Part shown: positions 37,349-45,318 of the stretch, piece by piece
Numbering within the stretch: position 1 is the first letter of the stretch
Layout: each line of letters begins with the position of its first letter
Origin: an uncultured Burkholderiales bacterium
GTDB lineage: Bacteria > Pseudomonadota > Gammaproteobacteria > Burkholderiales > Burkholderiaceae_C
DNA length: 64,000 bases
Assembly: GCA_903910745.1 (NCBI GenBank)
Contig: CAIWAO010000128.1
Coordinates: 1-64,000, forward strand
Direction of reading: 5' to 3'
Program-made: the position numbers and the translations under genes
The notes under the pieces: model-generated
The model's input: only the letters and a program-made list of their open reading frames with translations
Databases searched by the model: none
Told to the model about the DNA's origin: nothing

Positions 37349-38626
37349 ATGAATCAATTGCATACAACAATTACTTCAAATTCTGGTGCGTCAACCACTT
37401 TAGAGTCTTCACCTCAAATCTTGCCCGATGCTGTTCAAGAGGCTTTACTCGTAACTCGAAAGGGCTGCGATGAGTTGATTCCGGAAAAAGAGTGGATCGC
37501 TAAATTGATGCGCTCACACACCACGGGAGTGCCTTTAAGGATCAAGTTAGGACTTGATCCAACTGCACCAGATATACATTTGGGTCATACCGTTGTACTG
37601 AACAAAATGAGAGAGTTGCAAAACCTAGGTCATCAAGTGATCTTCTTGATTGGGGACTTTACAAGCATGATAGGAGACCCATCCGGTCGCAACTCTACTC
37701 GCCCCCCCCTCACTAAAGAACAAATAACTCAAAACGCTGAGACCTATTACAAACAAGCCAGTCTTGTATTAGATCCCGCAAAGACCGAGATACGCTACAA
37801 CAGCGAATGGTGTGACCCGCTTGGAGCAAGGGGTATGATCCAGTTGTCGTCACGCTACACCGTTGCACGCATGATGGAGCGTGATGACTTTCATAAGCGT
37901 TACACAAGTGGACAGCCCATTAGTGTGCATGAGTTTTTATATCCCCTAATGCAGGGCTATGACTCAGTGGCCCTAAAAAGTGATCTGGAGCTTGGCGGCA
38001 CCGATCAAAAATTCAACCTCCTGATGGGACGCCACCTCCAAGAGGACTACGGACAAGAGCCGCAGTGCATTTTGACAATGCCTTTACTCGAAGGGCTTGA
38101 CGGAGTGGACAAAATGTCCAAGAGTAAAAACAATTACATTGGTATCAGTGAGGATGCAAACTCCATGTTTGCAAAAGTGCTCTCAATCAGTGATGATTTA
38201 ATGTGGCGTTGGTTTCCACTTCTGAGTTTTAAGTCACTTGCACAGATCGATCAACTCAAAGAGGAAATTGCAAATGGACGAAACCCCAAGGAAGTCAAAA
38301 CTTTGCTGGCCAAAGAAATTACGTCACGCTTTCACGGCGCTGAGCAAGCCGACAGCGCAGAAGTTGACTTTAACAACCGAAGCAAAGGCGGGATCCCAGA
38401 CGACATTCCCGAGATGGCGCTTGGCGGTGCCCCTCAGGGTATTGGGGCAATTCTTAAGCAGTGCGGTTTAGCTTCCTCGGGGGGGGATGCAAACAGATTA
38501 ATTGAGGGCTCTGGCGTTCGCGTTGACGGGGTAACTATTTCAGATAAAGGTCTTAAGTTAGATGTCGGCACCTACGTAATACAAGTGGGCAAGCGAAAGT
38601 TCATCAAACTGACTTTGAATGCATAG
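37349..38626 (+). CDS. tyrS: Tyrosyl-tRNA synthetase
   Basis: A class I synthetase charging tRNA-Tyr. The 425-residue protein has the HIGH-type motif in DPTAPDIHLGH, the KMSKSKNN loop and a C-terminal S4 RNA-binding domain (about 355-425). LGLDPTAPDIHLGHTVVL and the length identify the TyrZ-like clade common in proteobacteria. ATG at 37349 gives an N-terminal extension rich in Ser/Thr. The CDF transporter gene starts 47 bp downstream. A 262-bp upstream gap has no gene; it holds the divergent promoter region with the M23 peptidase. Confidence 0.97.
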   Translation: MNQLHTTITSNSGASTTLESSPQILPDAVQEALLVTRKGCDELIPEKEWIAKLMRSHTTGVPLRIKLGLDPTAPDIHLGHTVVLNKMRELQNLGHQVIFLIGDFTSMIGDPSGRNSTRPPLTKEQITQNAETYYKQASLVLDPAKTEIRYNSEWCDPLGARGMIQLSSRYTVARMMERDDFHKRYTSGQPISVHEFLYPLMQGYDSVALKSDLELGGTDQKFNLLMGRHLQEDYGQEPQCILTMPLLEGLDGVDKMSKSKNNYIGISEDANSMFAKVLSISDDLMWRWFPLLSFKSLAQIDQLKEEIANGRNPKEVKTLLAKEITSRFHGAEQADSAEVDFNNRSKGGIPDDIPEMALGGAPQGIGAILKQCGLASSGGDANRLIEGSGVRVDGVTISDKGLKLDVGTYVIQVGKRKFIKLTLNA

Positions 38627-38673
38627 CATACTCAGCATAATTTTTTAAAAAATAAGAGCGCAAAACTAACAGC

Positions 38674-39615
38674 ATGATCTCAAGTTACAAATCAAATCCT
38701 TTAAAGAAATTGCTGTGGCTATCGGTTTTGGTTGCTGTGATGACCATCACAATCAAGACGTATGCCTGGTACGTGACTGACTCAGTGGGTTTGCTCTCAG
38801 ATGCAATGGAGTCTTTTGTTAATTTAGCAAGTGCCGTGTTTGCTTTGCTAATGGTCTCGGTGGCTGAGACTCCTGCTGATGAGGACCATCCTTATGGGCA
38901 CCATAAGGCTGAATACTTCTCCTCTGGGTTTGAAGGTGTTTTGATCATGGGTGCCGCTATTGGAATCATTTGGGCCGCTGTGAGTCGCTTCATGTCACCT
39001 AAGCCCGTTGAGGCTTTGTCCATTGGTATTGCATTGGCTGTGCTTAGCTCAGCCATGAATGCAGCGCTTGCATTTGTGATGTTTAAAGTTGCTAAAGAAC
39101 ACCGATCCATTGCGTTAGAGGCAGACGCAAGGCACTTGGTCGTTGATGTTTGGACCTCCGCTGGGGTAGTCATTGGTCTTGTTGCCGTCTCCCTCACTGG
39201 GTGGTACGTCCTTGATCCTTGTATCGCTATTTTGATAGCTATTAATATTTTGCGAGAAGGTGTTGATCTTATTTGGCAATCCTCAAGGGGCCTAATGGAT
39301 GAGGCGGTGGAGCCAGAGGTTAAAGCTCAAATTGAGGCCGTATTGGCCGAATTCTCCAACTACCAGGGCATTCAACAGAATTTAAGATTTGATCACATCA
39401 CCACAAGAAGAGCTGGGCAAAGGCGCTTTGTGGATATGCACATGCACATGCCGGGGGAGTGGACACTAGAGCAAGCGGCAACGCTTAGGGGAAATGTAGA
39501 AAAATCGTTGATGACCGCCATCCCTGGGCTTCGCGCTTCCATACAGCTTTTACCCAGCGGCGTAGAGGCGCACGTTGACTCTTCTGATGTGATTACAACG
39601 GACCCACGTCTTTAA
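38674..39615 (+). CDS. Cation diffusion facilitator family transporter
   Basis: A 313-residue CDF exporter of divalent metals (zinc, iron or similar). It has about six membrane helices, the metal-site aspartate in DSVGLLSDAMESFVNL (helix II), the HPYGHHKAEYFSS loop, a helix V aspartate in HLVVDVWTSAGV and a C-terminal cytoplasmic domain with HMHM. The metal cannot be decided from sequence alone; FieF is the nearest well-known relative. Its position between tyrS and ybeY/phoH is not one I know as conserved. Convergent with ybeY. Confidence 0.92.
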   Translation: MISSYKSNPLKKLLWLSVLVAVMTITIKTYAWYVTDSVGLLSDAMESFVNLASAVFALLMVSVAETPADEDHPYGHHKAEYFSSGFEGVLIMGAAIGIIWAAVSRFMSPKPVEALSIGIALAVLSSAMNAALAFVMFKVAKEHRSIALEADARHLVVDVWTSAGVVIGLVAVSLTGWYVLDPCIAILIAINILREGVDLIWQSSRGLMDEAVEPEVKAQIEAVLAEFSNYQGIQQNLRFDHITTRRAGQRRFVDMHMHMPGEWTLEQAATLRGNVEKSLMTAIPGLRASIQLLPSGVEAHVDSSDVITTDPRL

Positions 39616-39634
39616 AAAAAGACAGTTTAATCCT

Positions 39635-40171
39635 CTAGCACAGATAAGGATCGCTAAACCCAAGCGACATCATGAGTAAACTCTCCAAGGACTCCATCAT
39701 TAACGCGTCCGCTTCGTTGGTCTCATGGTCGTAGCCCTGTGCATGCAAGACTGCATGCACAATCAAATGAGCACAATGCTCCTTAAGCGACACTTTTAAT
39801 TTGACAGCCTCTTTAAGTACAACGGGTGCGCAAAGGACTAAATCTGATTGCACGTTGAACACCTCTGAGTAATTAAAGGTCAAGATATTCGTTGCATAGT
39901 CCTTGGCACGGAACTCTTTATTGATTCGTCTGCCTTCCCTAGACCCAACGATGCGAATTGCTAATTCCTTTAGGTGAGCATCGCCTGGGTCTAGCGCCCA
40001 ATTGACCCAACTTTGCAGGTGAGTCTTTTTAAAGACAGATTTGAATAAATTTATCTCCTCAGCGCCCAACTCTTCAGAGAACTGAACATCAATGTCTATC
40101 AGGTTTAGAGCGTTTACGGTCTTAGTCGTCTTGTTTTTCAATGGCATAGTTTGGAATTTTTTATTCTGCAT
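39635..40171 (-). CDS. ybeY: Endoribonuclease YbeY (rRNA maturation factor)
   Basis: A zinc-dependent RNase for 16S rRNA 3' processing and ribosome quality control. The zinc motif HAVLHAQGYDHE near the C-terminus and EFRAKDYATNILTF in the middle are diagnostic. The long frame starts at 40273 deep inside phoH and adds 34 residues that only mirror phoH sequence. I use the ATG at 40171, which overlaps the last 11 bp of phoH (178 residues). Another ATG at 40147 is equally possible. It follows phoH directly, the usual phoH-ybeY coupling. Confidence 0.92.
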   Translation of the reverse strand: MQNKKFQTMPLKNKTTKTVNALNLIDIDVQFSEELGAEEINLFKSVFKKTHLQSWVNWALDPGDAHLKELAIRIVGSREGRRINKEFRAKDYATNILTFNYSEVFNVQSDLVLCAPVVLKEAVKLKVSLKEHCAHLIVHAVLHAQGYDHETNEADALMMESLESLLMMSLGFSDPYLC

Positions 40172-41174
40172 CAGGGGATCTTTTAATTGCGTAAGCATCC
40201 ACAATTCTTGCGACCAAGGGGTGACGAACCACATCCTTGGAGGTGAAGTGAGCAAACCCAATTCCCTCAACACGTCTTAGCACACGCTCAGCATCAATTA
40301 ACCCACTTGGGTGACCCTTTGGTAAATCAATCTGACTGACGTCCCCTGTCACAACTGCTTTAGTCCCAAACCCCATGCGTGTGAGAAACATCTTCATCTG
40401 CTCGGGGGTGGTGTTTTGTGCCTCATCTAAGATTACAAACGCATGGTTGAGAGTCCTACCCCTCATGAATGCAAGAGGCGCTATTTCAAGGGTCTGGCGA
40501 TCAAATGCTTTTTGTACTTTGTCAAACCCCATTAAGTCATAAAGTGCGTCGTAAAGAGGTCTAAGATAGGGATCAACCTTTTGACCTAAATCACCAGGTA
40601 AAAAACCTAATTTCTCACCCGCCTCAACTGCGGGGCGGGTCAGGATGATGCGTTGAACACTGGCCCTTTCAAGCGCGTCCACCGCGCAAGCCACCGCGAG
40701 ATAAGTTTTACCCGTCCCCGCTGGCCCAATACCAAAGGTGATGTCATGCTGTGCAATACTATCTAAATAATGCGCTTGATTGGTAGACCTTGCCTTAAGA
40801 TCAGCGCGCTTGGTGAGTAGCGTTGGAACATCCTGGGTATGTGGGTTGATGAGGGTTTGGGTGGCCACTTTTCTTGTGCCCTTAGGCCTTAGTGCGCCAA
40901 CCCAAACATCCGTGTGTGAGCCTAAATCCTCGGCAAGCATGAGTTGCACCTTGTCCTGTGATATTGGACGCGCCGCCATCTCATAAATTGATTGTAAGAT
41001 CTCCATCGCACGCATCGCATTGGTTTTGGTACCCTCTACTTTGAAGTGCTCATGTCTGTGCGCGATTTTGGTTTGCGTGCCTATCTCAATGGTGCGCAGG
41101 TGCGAATCAACAGGCCCGCAAAGGTTTGTCAAGCGGGTGTTGTTTGATGGTGTAAAAGCGTGTCTAAGTATCAA
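40161..41174 (-). CDS. phoH: PhoH-family ATPase
   Basis: A 337-residue PhoH-like P-loop protein: Walker A GPAGTGKTYLA (150-160), Walker B VILDEAQNTTPEQMKMFLTR and a KH-like RNA-binding N-terminal region (about 10-75). The family is linked with YbeY in RNA metabolism, with an ATPase/helicase role inferred. Start is a TTG at 41174 that preserves the conserved N-terminus (NNTRLTNLCGPVDSHL). It overlaps ybeY and is divergent from ruvA across 40 bp, leaving very little room for two promoters. In other Burkholderiales phoH-ybeY normally precede corC-lnt, which here are about 38 kb away. Confidence 0.93.
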   Translation of the reverse strand: MILRHAFTPSNNTRLTNLCGPVDSHLRTIEIGTQTKIAHRHEHFKVEGTKTNAMRAMEILQSIYEMAARPISQDKVQLMLAEDLGSHTDVWVGALRPKGTRKVATQTLINPHTQDVPTLLTKRADLKARSTNQAHYLDSIAQHDITFGIGPAGTGKTYLAVACAVDALERASVQRIILTRPAVEAGEKLGFLPGDLGQKVDPYLRPLYDALYDLMGFDKVQKAFDRQTLEIAPLAFMRGRTLNHAFVILDEAQNTTPEQMKMFLTRMGFGTKAVVTGDVSQIDLPKGHPSGLIDAERVLRRVEGIGFAHFTSKDVVRHPLVARIVDAYAIKRSPDAE

Positions 41175-41214
41175 GGGATAATCTCTAAAGTTGTGTTTTT
41201 TAAGGACCTGGTTA

Positions 41215-41802
41215 ATGATTGGTCAATTAAACGGTATTCTCCTAGAAAAAAATCCCCCTCAAGTTTTAGTGGACTGCGGGGGTGTCGGCTATGAGGTCGA
41301 TGTACCCATGAGTACGTTTTACCAACTGCCCCAAACGGGGGAGCGTGTCAAACTCTTGATTCACTTCGTAGTCAGAGAGGATGCCCAGATTCTTTACGGC
41401 TTTTCAACCCCCCAAGAGAAAGCCGCTTTCAAACAGCTCGTTAAAATCTCAGGTGTCGGTCCCCGAACTGCCCTTGGCGTACTCTCTGGCATGAGTGTTC
41501 AAGAGCTTACCCACGCCATCGTAACCCAAGAAAGCGCTAGACTTACAAAGATTCCAGGAATAGGTAAGAAAACGGCTGAGCGTTTGTTGCTTGAACTCAA
41601 AGGCAAAATGGCTGATGCTATTGCCCCTGAAGGTCAGGGTATAACGCTTGGCGTAGGAGATCATAAACAAAACGATATCTTGTCAGCGCTCGTTGCACTT
41701 GGCTATAGTGAGCGCGATGCGGTGCTTGCTTTGAAAGCATTGCCAGCAGATATTGGAGTCTCAGACGGTATTAAAGCAGCACTTAGGGCTATTTCTAAAT
41801 GA
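41215..41802 (+). CDS. ruvA: Holliday junction branch migration protein RuvA
   Basis: RuvA binds Holliday junctions and loads the RuvB motor. The 195-residue protein begins [20 protein letters not shown] (OB-fold domain I), has two helix-hairpin-helix motifs in domain II ([16 protein letters not shown] and [20 protein letters not shown]), and a C-terminal domain III. The start at 41215 is chosen over an upstream TTG because it gives the canonical MIG and has AAGGA eight bases before it. It overlaps ruvB by 4 bp (ATGA). ruvC is not next to it. Confidence 0.97.
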   Translation: MIGQLNGILLEKNPPQVLVDCGGVGYEVDVPMSTFYQLPQTGERVKLLIHFVVREDAQILYGFSTPQEKAAFKQLVKISGVGPRTALGVLSGMSVQELTHAIVTQESARLTKIPGIGKKTAERLLLELKGKMADAIAPEGQGITLGVGDHKQNDILSALVALGYSERDAVLALKALPADIGVSDGIKAALRAISK

Positions 41803-42860
41803 GTATTCAAACGGATGATTTTTCTACGCCCGAGCCCGCGCGTATAGTTTCTGCAACTCCAGCAAGTCCCAATGAGGAAGCCGTTGAGCGTGCACTGCGT
41901 CCCAAGCTCCTTGGTGATTATGTGGGCCAGAAAAAGGTCAGGGAGCAACTGGAGATTTTCATCAGCGCCGCCTCCAAACGAGGTGAGGCGCTTGACCATG
42001 TGTTGCTCTTTGGACCTCCAGGACTTGGTAAAACAACGCTCTCTCATATCATCGCCAATGAACTCGGCGTAAACCTTAGACAAACCAGCGGACCCGTGCT
42101 CGAGAAGCCCAAAGATTTAGCCGCACTTTTAACCAATCTAGAAAAAAACGACGTGCTTTTTATCGATGAGATCCACCGTCTATCGCCCGTTGTTGAAGAG
42201 ATTTTGTACCCCGCCCTAGAGGACTATCAGATCGACATCATGATTGGAGAGGGGCCTGCTGCGAGAAGTATTAAATTAGATTTGCAGCCCTTCACGCTCG
42301 TGGGTGCAACAACCAGAGCAGGAATGCTTACCAATCCACTCAGAGACCGCTTTGGCATCGTCGCAAGGTTGGAGTTCTACACCCCTGAGGAGTTGCAAAA
42401 AATTGTGATCCGAAGTGCAGGATTACTAAAAGTGCAGATGGATGAGGCCGGAGGTTTTGAGATCGCCAACCGCTCAAGAGGGACACCTCGTATTGCCAAT
42501 CGCTTGCTAAGAAGGGTCAGAGACTTCGCAGAGGTAAAGGGCCGGGGCATCATTGATGAGCAGATTGCCAAGGCAGCCCTGGCGATGCTGGATGTGGACC
42601 CTCAAGGATTTGATGTGATGGACAGAAAATTACTTGAAGCCGTGATTCACCGATTTGACGGTGGACCCGTTGGACTTGACAATGTGGCTGCAAGTATTGG
42701 CGAGGAGCGAGAGACCATAGAAGATGTGATAGAGCCTTATTTGATTCAGCAAGGTTATTTGCAAAGAACGCCCAGAGGTCGAATCGCAACGCTTGCTGCC
42801 TATAAACACTTGGGAGTCACCCCTCCTAAAGGGCTACAGCCCGGGTTGGAAATTGATTAG
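41799..42860 (+). CDS. ruvB: Holliday junction branch migration ATPase RuvB
   Basis: The 353-residue AAA+ motor for branch migration. [18 protein letters not shown], Walker [14 protein letters not shown] (71-83), Walker B FIDEIHRL, the arginine-finger region [18 protein letters not shown] and a C-terminal winged helix ([12 protein letters not shown]) are all present. The length is typical. It is translationally coupled to ruvA by the ATGA overlap. Confidence 0.98.
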   Translation: MSIQTDDFSTPEPARIVSATPASPNEEAVERALRPKLLGDYVGQKKVREQLEIFISAASKRGEALDHVLLFGPPGLGKTTLSHIIANELGVNLRQTSGPVLEKPKDLAALLTNLEKNDVLFIDEIHRLSPVVEEILYPALEDYQIDIMIGEGPAARSIKLDLQPFTLVGATTRAGMLTNPLRDRFGIVARLEFYTPEELQKIVIRSAGLLKVQMDEAGGFEIANRSRGTPRIANRLLRRVRDFAEVKGRGIIDEQIAKAALAMLDVDPQGFDVMDRKLLEAVIHRFDGGPVGLDNVAASIGEERETIEDVIEPYLIQQGYLQRTPRGRIATLAAYKHLGVTPPKGLQPGLEID

Positions 42861-42876
42861 ATATGCGTGAGTTATC

Positions 42877-43524
42877 TTAAGCCGCGCTGTCGTCTTTTGA
42901 AATGGAGTCCAGATGCTCTTTGTCTCCCCAACTGAGCAAACTAAGCCCACCTGGCGTCCATAAAAGTCTGTTGATCACGGCGTTCTCAATGGACCAAGTG
43001 CGCGGGGCTTGAATATCTTGACCTGTCGCCCATCTGTATAAAATATCCATCACACCACCGTGGGAGACGATCACAATTTGAGATCCCAAATGACGATTCG
43101 CAAGCTCGCTCACCACCACTTTAACGCGGGCATCTAAATCATACAAACTCTCAGACCCCTCACCTGGGCGCCAAACTGGATCTCGTTCTTTCCATTTTAT
43201 GGACACCTCGGGTGAGTGCTCATCAATGTCAATCCATGTTTTGCCCTCAAAGTCCCCAAAGTGACGCTCCCTGAGTCTGGAGTCCTTAGTGATCGGTAAT
43301 TCCGTAGCAAGTGCTATAGGCTCTGCGGTGCTGAAAGCTCTTTGCAGATCACTAGAGTAAATTGCATCAACAATAATATCTGAAGTGGAGAAAGCTTGAC
43401 CAACCAAATGCGCTTGCTCCTTGCCTTTCTCGTTCAATCCAATATCAATATGACCTTGAATCCTGCCCTGTGTGTTCCAAATAGTCTCCCCATGGCGAAT
43501 GGCGATAATGCGTGTTGATTCCAT
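42877..43524 (-). CDS. Histidine phosphatase family protein (GpmB/CobC-like)
   Basis: A 215-residue histidine phosphatase of branch 1: the RHG motif with catalytic histidine in AIRHGETIWNTQGRIQGH, the acid-containing RERHFGDFEGKTW and the second histidine in IVSHGGVMDILYR. Could be a phosphoglycerate mutase-like, alpha-ribazole phosphatase or nucleotide phosphatase; substrate not determined. The position near ruvAB/tyrS matches the gpmB-like gene of other Burkholderiales, though the usual dtd gene between is absent. ATG at 43524. Convergent with ruvB, 16 bp apart. Confidence 0.9.
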   Translation of the reverse strand: MESTRIIAIRHGETIWNTQGRIQGHIDIGLNEKGKEQAHLVGQAFSTSDIIVDAIYSSDLQRAFSTAEPIALATELPITKDSRLRERHFGDFEGKTWIDIDEHSPEVSIKWKERDPVWRPGEGSESLYDLDARVKVVVSELANRHLGSQIVIVSHGGVMDILYRWATGQDIQAPRTWSIENAVINRLLWTPGGLSLLSWGDKEHLDSISKDDSAA

Positions 43525-43670
43525 TGAATTTTTACTAGGTTTGAAGGGTTGATTTAATAATTTCTAGGGTATTTGAGAGTAAGGCTCGGTGAGTAACGAG
43601 TCTACACTTCTGAGAAAATACCTTTAACCACAAAGTGTAAGCTTAAAAATATTCAAAGGAAAACACAGAC

Positions 43671-44435
43671 ATGTCAGATATCTTAGTCCATGAGCAAGGC
43701 GGTGTTTGTACACTCACACTAAATCGTCCAGATAAAAAGAACTCACTCACGAGTTCGATGTATGCGGAGCTTGCAAATCTTTTCACGCAAGCTCAGGAAA
43801 ACCCAAGTGTTCGTGTGTTGGTGATACAAGGCAGTGAGACCGTGTTTTGTGCGGGCAATGATATTTCAGATTTTATTGAAAATCCGCCAAGTACTTTGCA
43901 ATCGCCTGTGTTTAAATTCTTACAGGCCTTGGTCCAATTTCCCAAACCCTTGATTGCGGCTGTTTGTGGTCCCGCTGTTGGGATTGGGACGACCTTGCTC
44001 TTTCATTGTGATTTGGTATATGCGGGTGATAATGCAGTGTTCTCTATGCCTTTTGTGAACCTGGGTATTTCTCCCGAGGCGGCGTCCTCCATACTCGCCC
44101 CTCAAGTGATGGGCTATCAACGGGCAGCACAGGCATTGCTCTTTGGTGAGCCCTTTATGGCTGAAGCGGCTATGGAGGCTGGACTGGTGAATCAAATTAT
44201 TCCCCCAACAGAGCTCAAAGATTTTGTGCAAAGACAGGCGCTAAAGCTGGCTGCTAAGCCACTTAAGTCAGTACTCGAGACCAAGATACTCCTAAAAGGG
44301 CATCTCATCCCCGAGATGCAAAAACGCGTTAAAGAGGAAGGAGAGATATTCTCAAAAATGCTCACCGAGCCAGCAGCCCTTGAGGCGATGAAAGCCTTTA
44401 AAGAAAAAAGAAAGCCTGATTTCACGGGGCTATAA
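43671..44435 (+). CDS. Enoyl-CoA hydratase/isomerase family protein
   Basis: A 254-residue crotonase-fold enzyme. The oxyanion-hole and CoA motifs are visible: FCAGNDISDF (about 61-70) and AAVCGPAVGIGTTLLFHCDLVYAGD (about 101-125), followed by FVNLGISPEAASS at the site of the catalytic glutamate. LNRPDKKNSL at the start is typical. It may hydrate or isomerise fatty acyl-CoAs; specificity is open. AAAGGAAA precedes the ATG. Convergent with the thioesterase gene, 12 bp apart; both act on acyl-CoAs. Confidence 0.92.
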   Translation: MSDILVHEQGGVCTLTLNRPDKKNSLTSSMYAELANLFTQAQENPSVRVLVIQGSETVFCAGNDISDFIENPPSTLQSPVFKFLQALVQFPKPLIAAVCGPAVGIGTTLLFHCDLVYAGDNAVFSMPFVNLGISPEAASSILAPQVMGYQRAAQALLFGEPFMAEAAMEAGLVNQIIPPTELKDFVQRQALKLAAKPLKSVLETKILLKGHLIPEMQKRVKEEGEIFSKMLTEPAALEAMKAFKEKRKPDFTGL

Positions 44436-44447
44436 AAAAAGGACCTT

Positions 44448-44870
44448 TTACTTTAACTTGGGAACGGGCTTGGGTTTGCCGTTCTCATCAACAGCTACAT
44501 ACGTTAATGTAGCTTCAGTCACTTTGACGTGCTTGCCGTTTGAATCTATTCGCTCAGCGAACACTTCAACATCAACCGTGATGGAGGTGGTACCGATGCG
44601 AATAATTTCAGCATAAAAACTTAGCAAGTCTCCCAGACGCACGGGCTCTTTAAAAACAAACTCTTTCACAGCAACCGTTGTGATCCGCCCCTTTACGTGT
44701 CGAAAGGGGAGTACCGAACCTGCTAAATCAACTTGTGCCATCACCCACCCCCCAAAGATGAGCCCGTATTGGTTGCAATCTGCGGGCATGGGGATCACCT
44801 TTAAAACCAACTCCTTGGTGCTGGGAGGCAATGGCCTAGGAGAATTTTGTTGAAGTGTGTTTGAGTACAT
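44448..44870 (-). CDS. Acyl-CoA thioesterase (hotdog fold, YciA-like)
   Basis: A hotdog-fold acyl-CoA thioesterase of the YciA/BACH type, with NQYGLIFGGWVMAQVDLAGSV (the N-x-x-G-x-x-F-G-G motif with the catalytic aspartate) and LGDLLSFYAEIIRIGTTSITVDVEV. It hydrolyses acyl-CoA to free acid and CoA. The start at 44870 (140 residues) is preferred because AAGGA lies upstream; an in-frame TTG at 44900 would add ten residues. It faces the crotonase gene. Confidence 0.92.
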   Translation of the reverse strand: MYSNTLQQNSPRPLPPSTKELVLKVIPMPADCNQYGLIFGGWVMAQVDLAGSVLPFRHVKGRITTVAVKEFVFKEPVRLGDLLSFYAEIIRIGTTSITVDVEVFAERIDSNGKHVKVTEATLTYVAVDENGKPKPVPKLK

Positions 44871-45318
44871 TATTCGTGAGTTCCTTTTTTCACAAAACAA
44901 TTAAATTTGAATATCATTAAACTTTTTTACGACGAGAATAAAACTTAGATTTATGGGGCCGTTATTGTCAGGACTTGTTTAGAATCTTGTTGTTGAGATT
45001 ATTTAATACTAAATCAATAAAAGTGTTAGATTGCAATTATGATGTACTTTTAATCGATTGAAATTAACAATAACATGAGCTATTTTCTAAGACATGAGCG
45101 ATTTTCTAAGAAAGCGTGAAGAGCGTGACGCCTTCGATGGTTTTTTCGTTAATCAGTACATTAAGCACAAGAATTTGCTAACTCTGCAAAGGGGTTTAAT
45201 TCGTTGACGGTTGATCAGCAGTTTGCCCAGTGAGGAGATCTAAACCGTATAGAGATTAACACCTTGCACTGACATTCTTCATAACTCCCACCTCTTTTTT
45301 TAAATTATTTTTATTTTA
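44871..45318. other. 448-bp gene-poor interval
   Basis: This gap between the divergent thioesterase and ABC exporter genes is A+T-rich and holds promoter-like sequence for both. It contains a 19-bp tandem duplication at 45073-45110 and a 37-codon open frame at 45094-45207 without a ribosome-binding site, which I do not call as a gene. No riboswitch, tRNA or terminator is recognisable. Confidence 0.6.
45073..45110 (+). repeat. 19-bp tandem duplication
   Basis: Two adjacent copies of acatgagctattttctaag differ at one base (t/g). Each copy contains an ATG and each opens a different short frame. It looks like a recent local duplication. Confidence 0.85.

Noticed and set aside
40172-40273. N-terminal extension of ybeY
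   Set aside because: These 34 codons lie within phoH and read its sequence in another frame; family alignment places the start at 40171 or 40147.
41191-41214. TTG start eight codons before ruvA
   Set aside because: The canonical RuvA start MIG with an AAGGA site lies at 41215.
45094-45207. 37-codon small gene
   Set aside because: No ribosome-binding site and no recognisable domain; kept only as a finding tied to the duplication.
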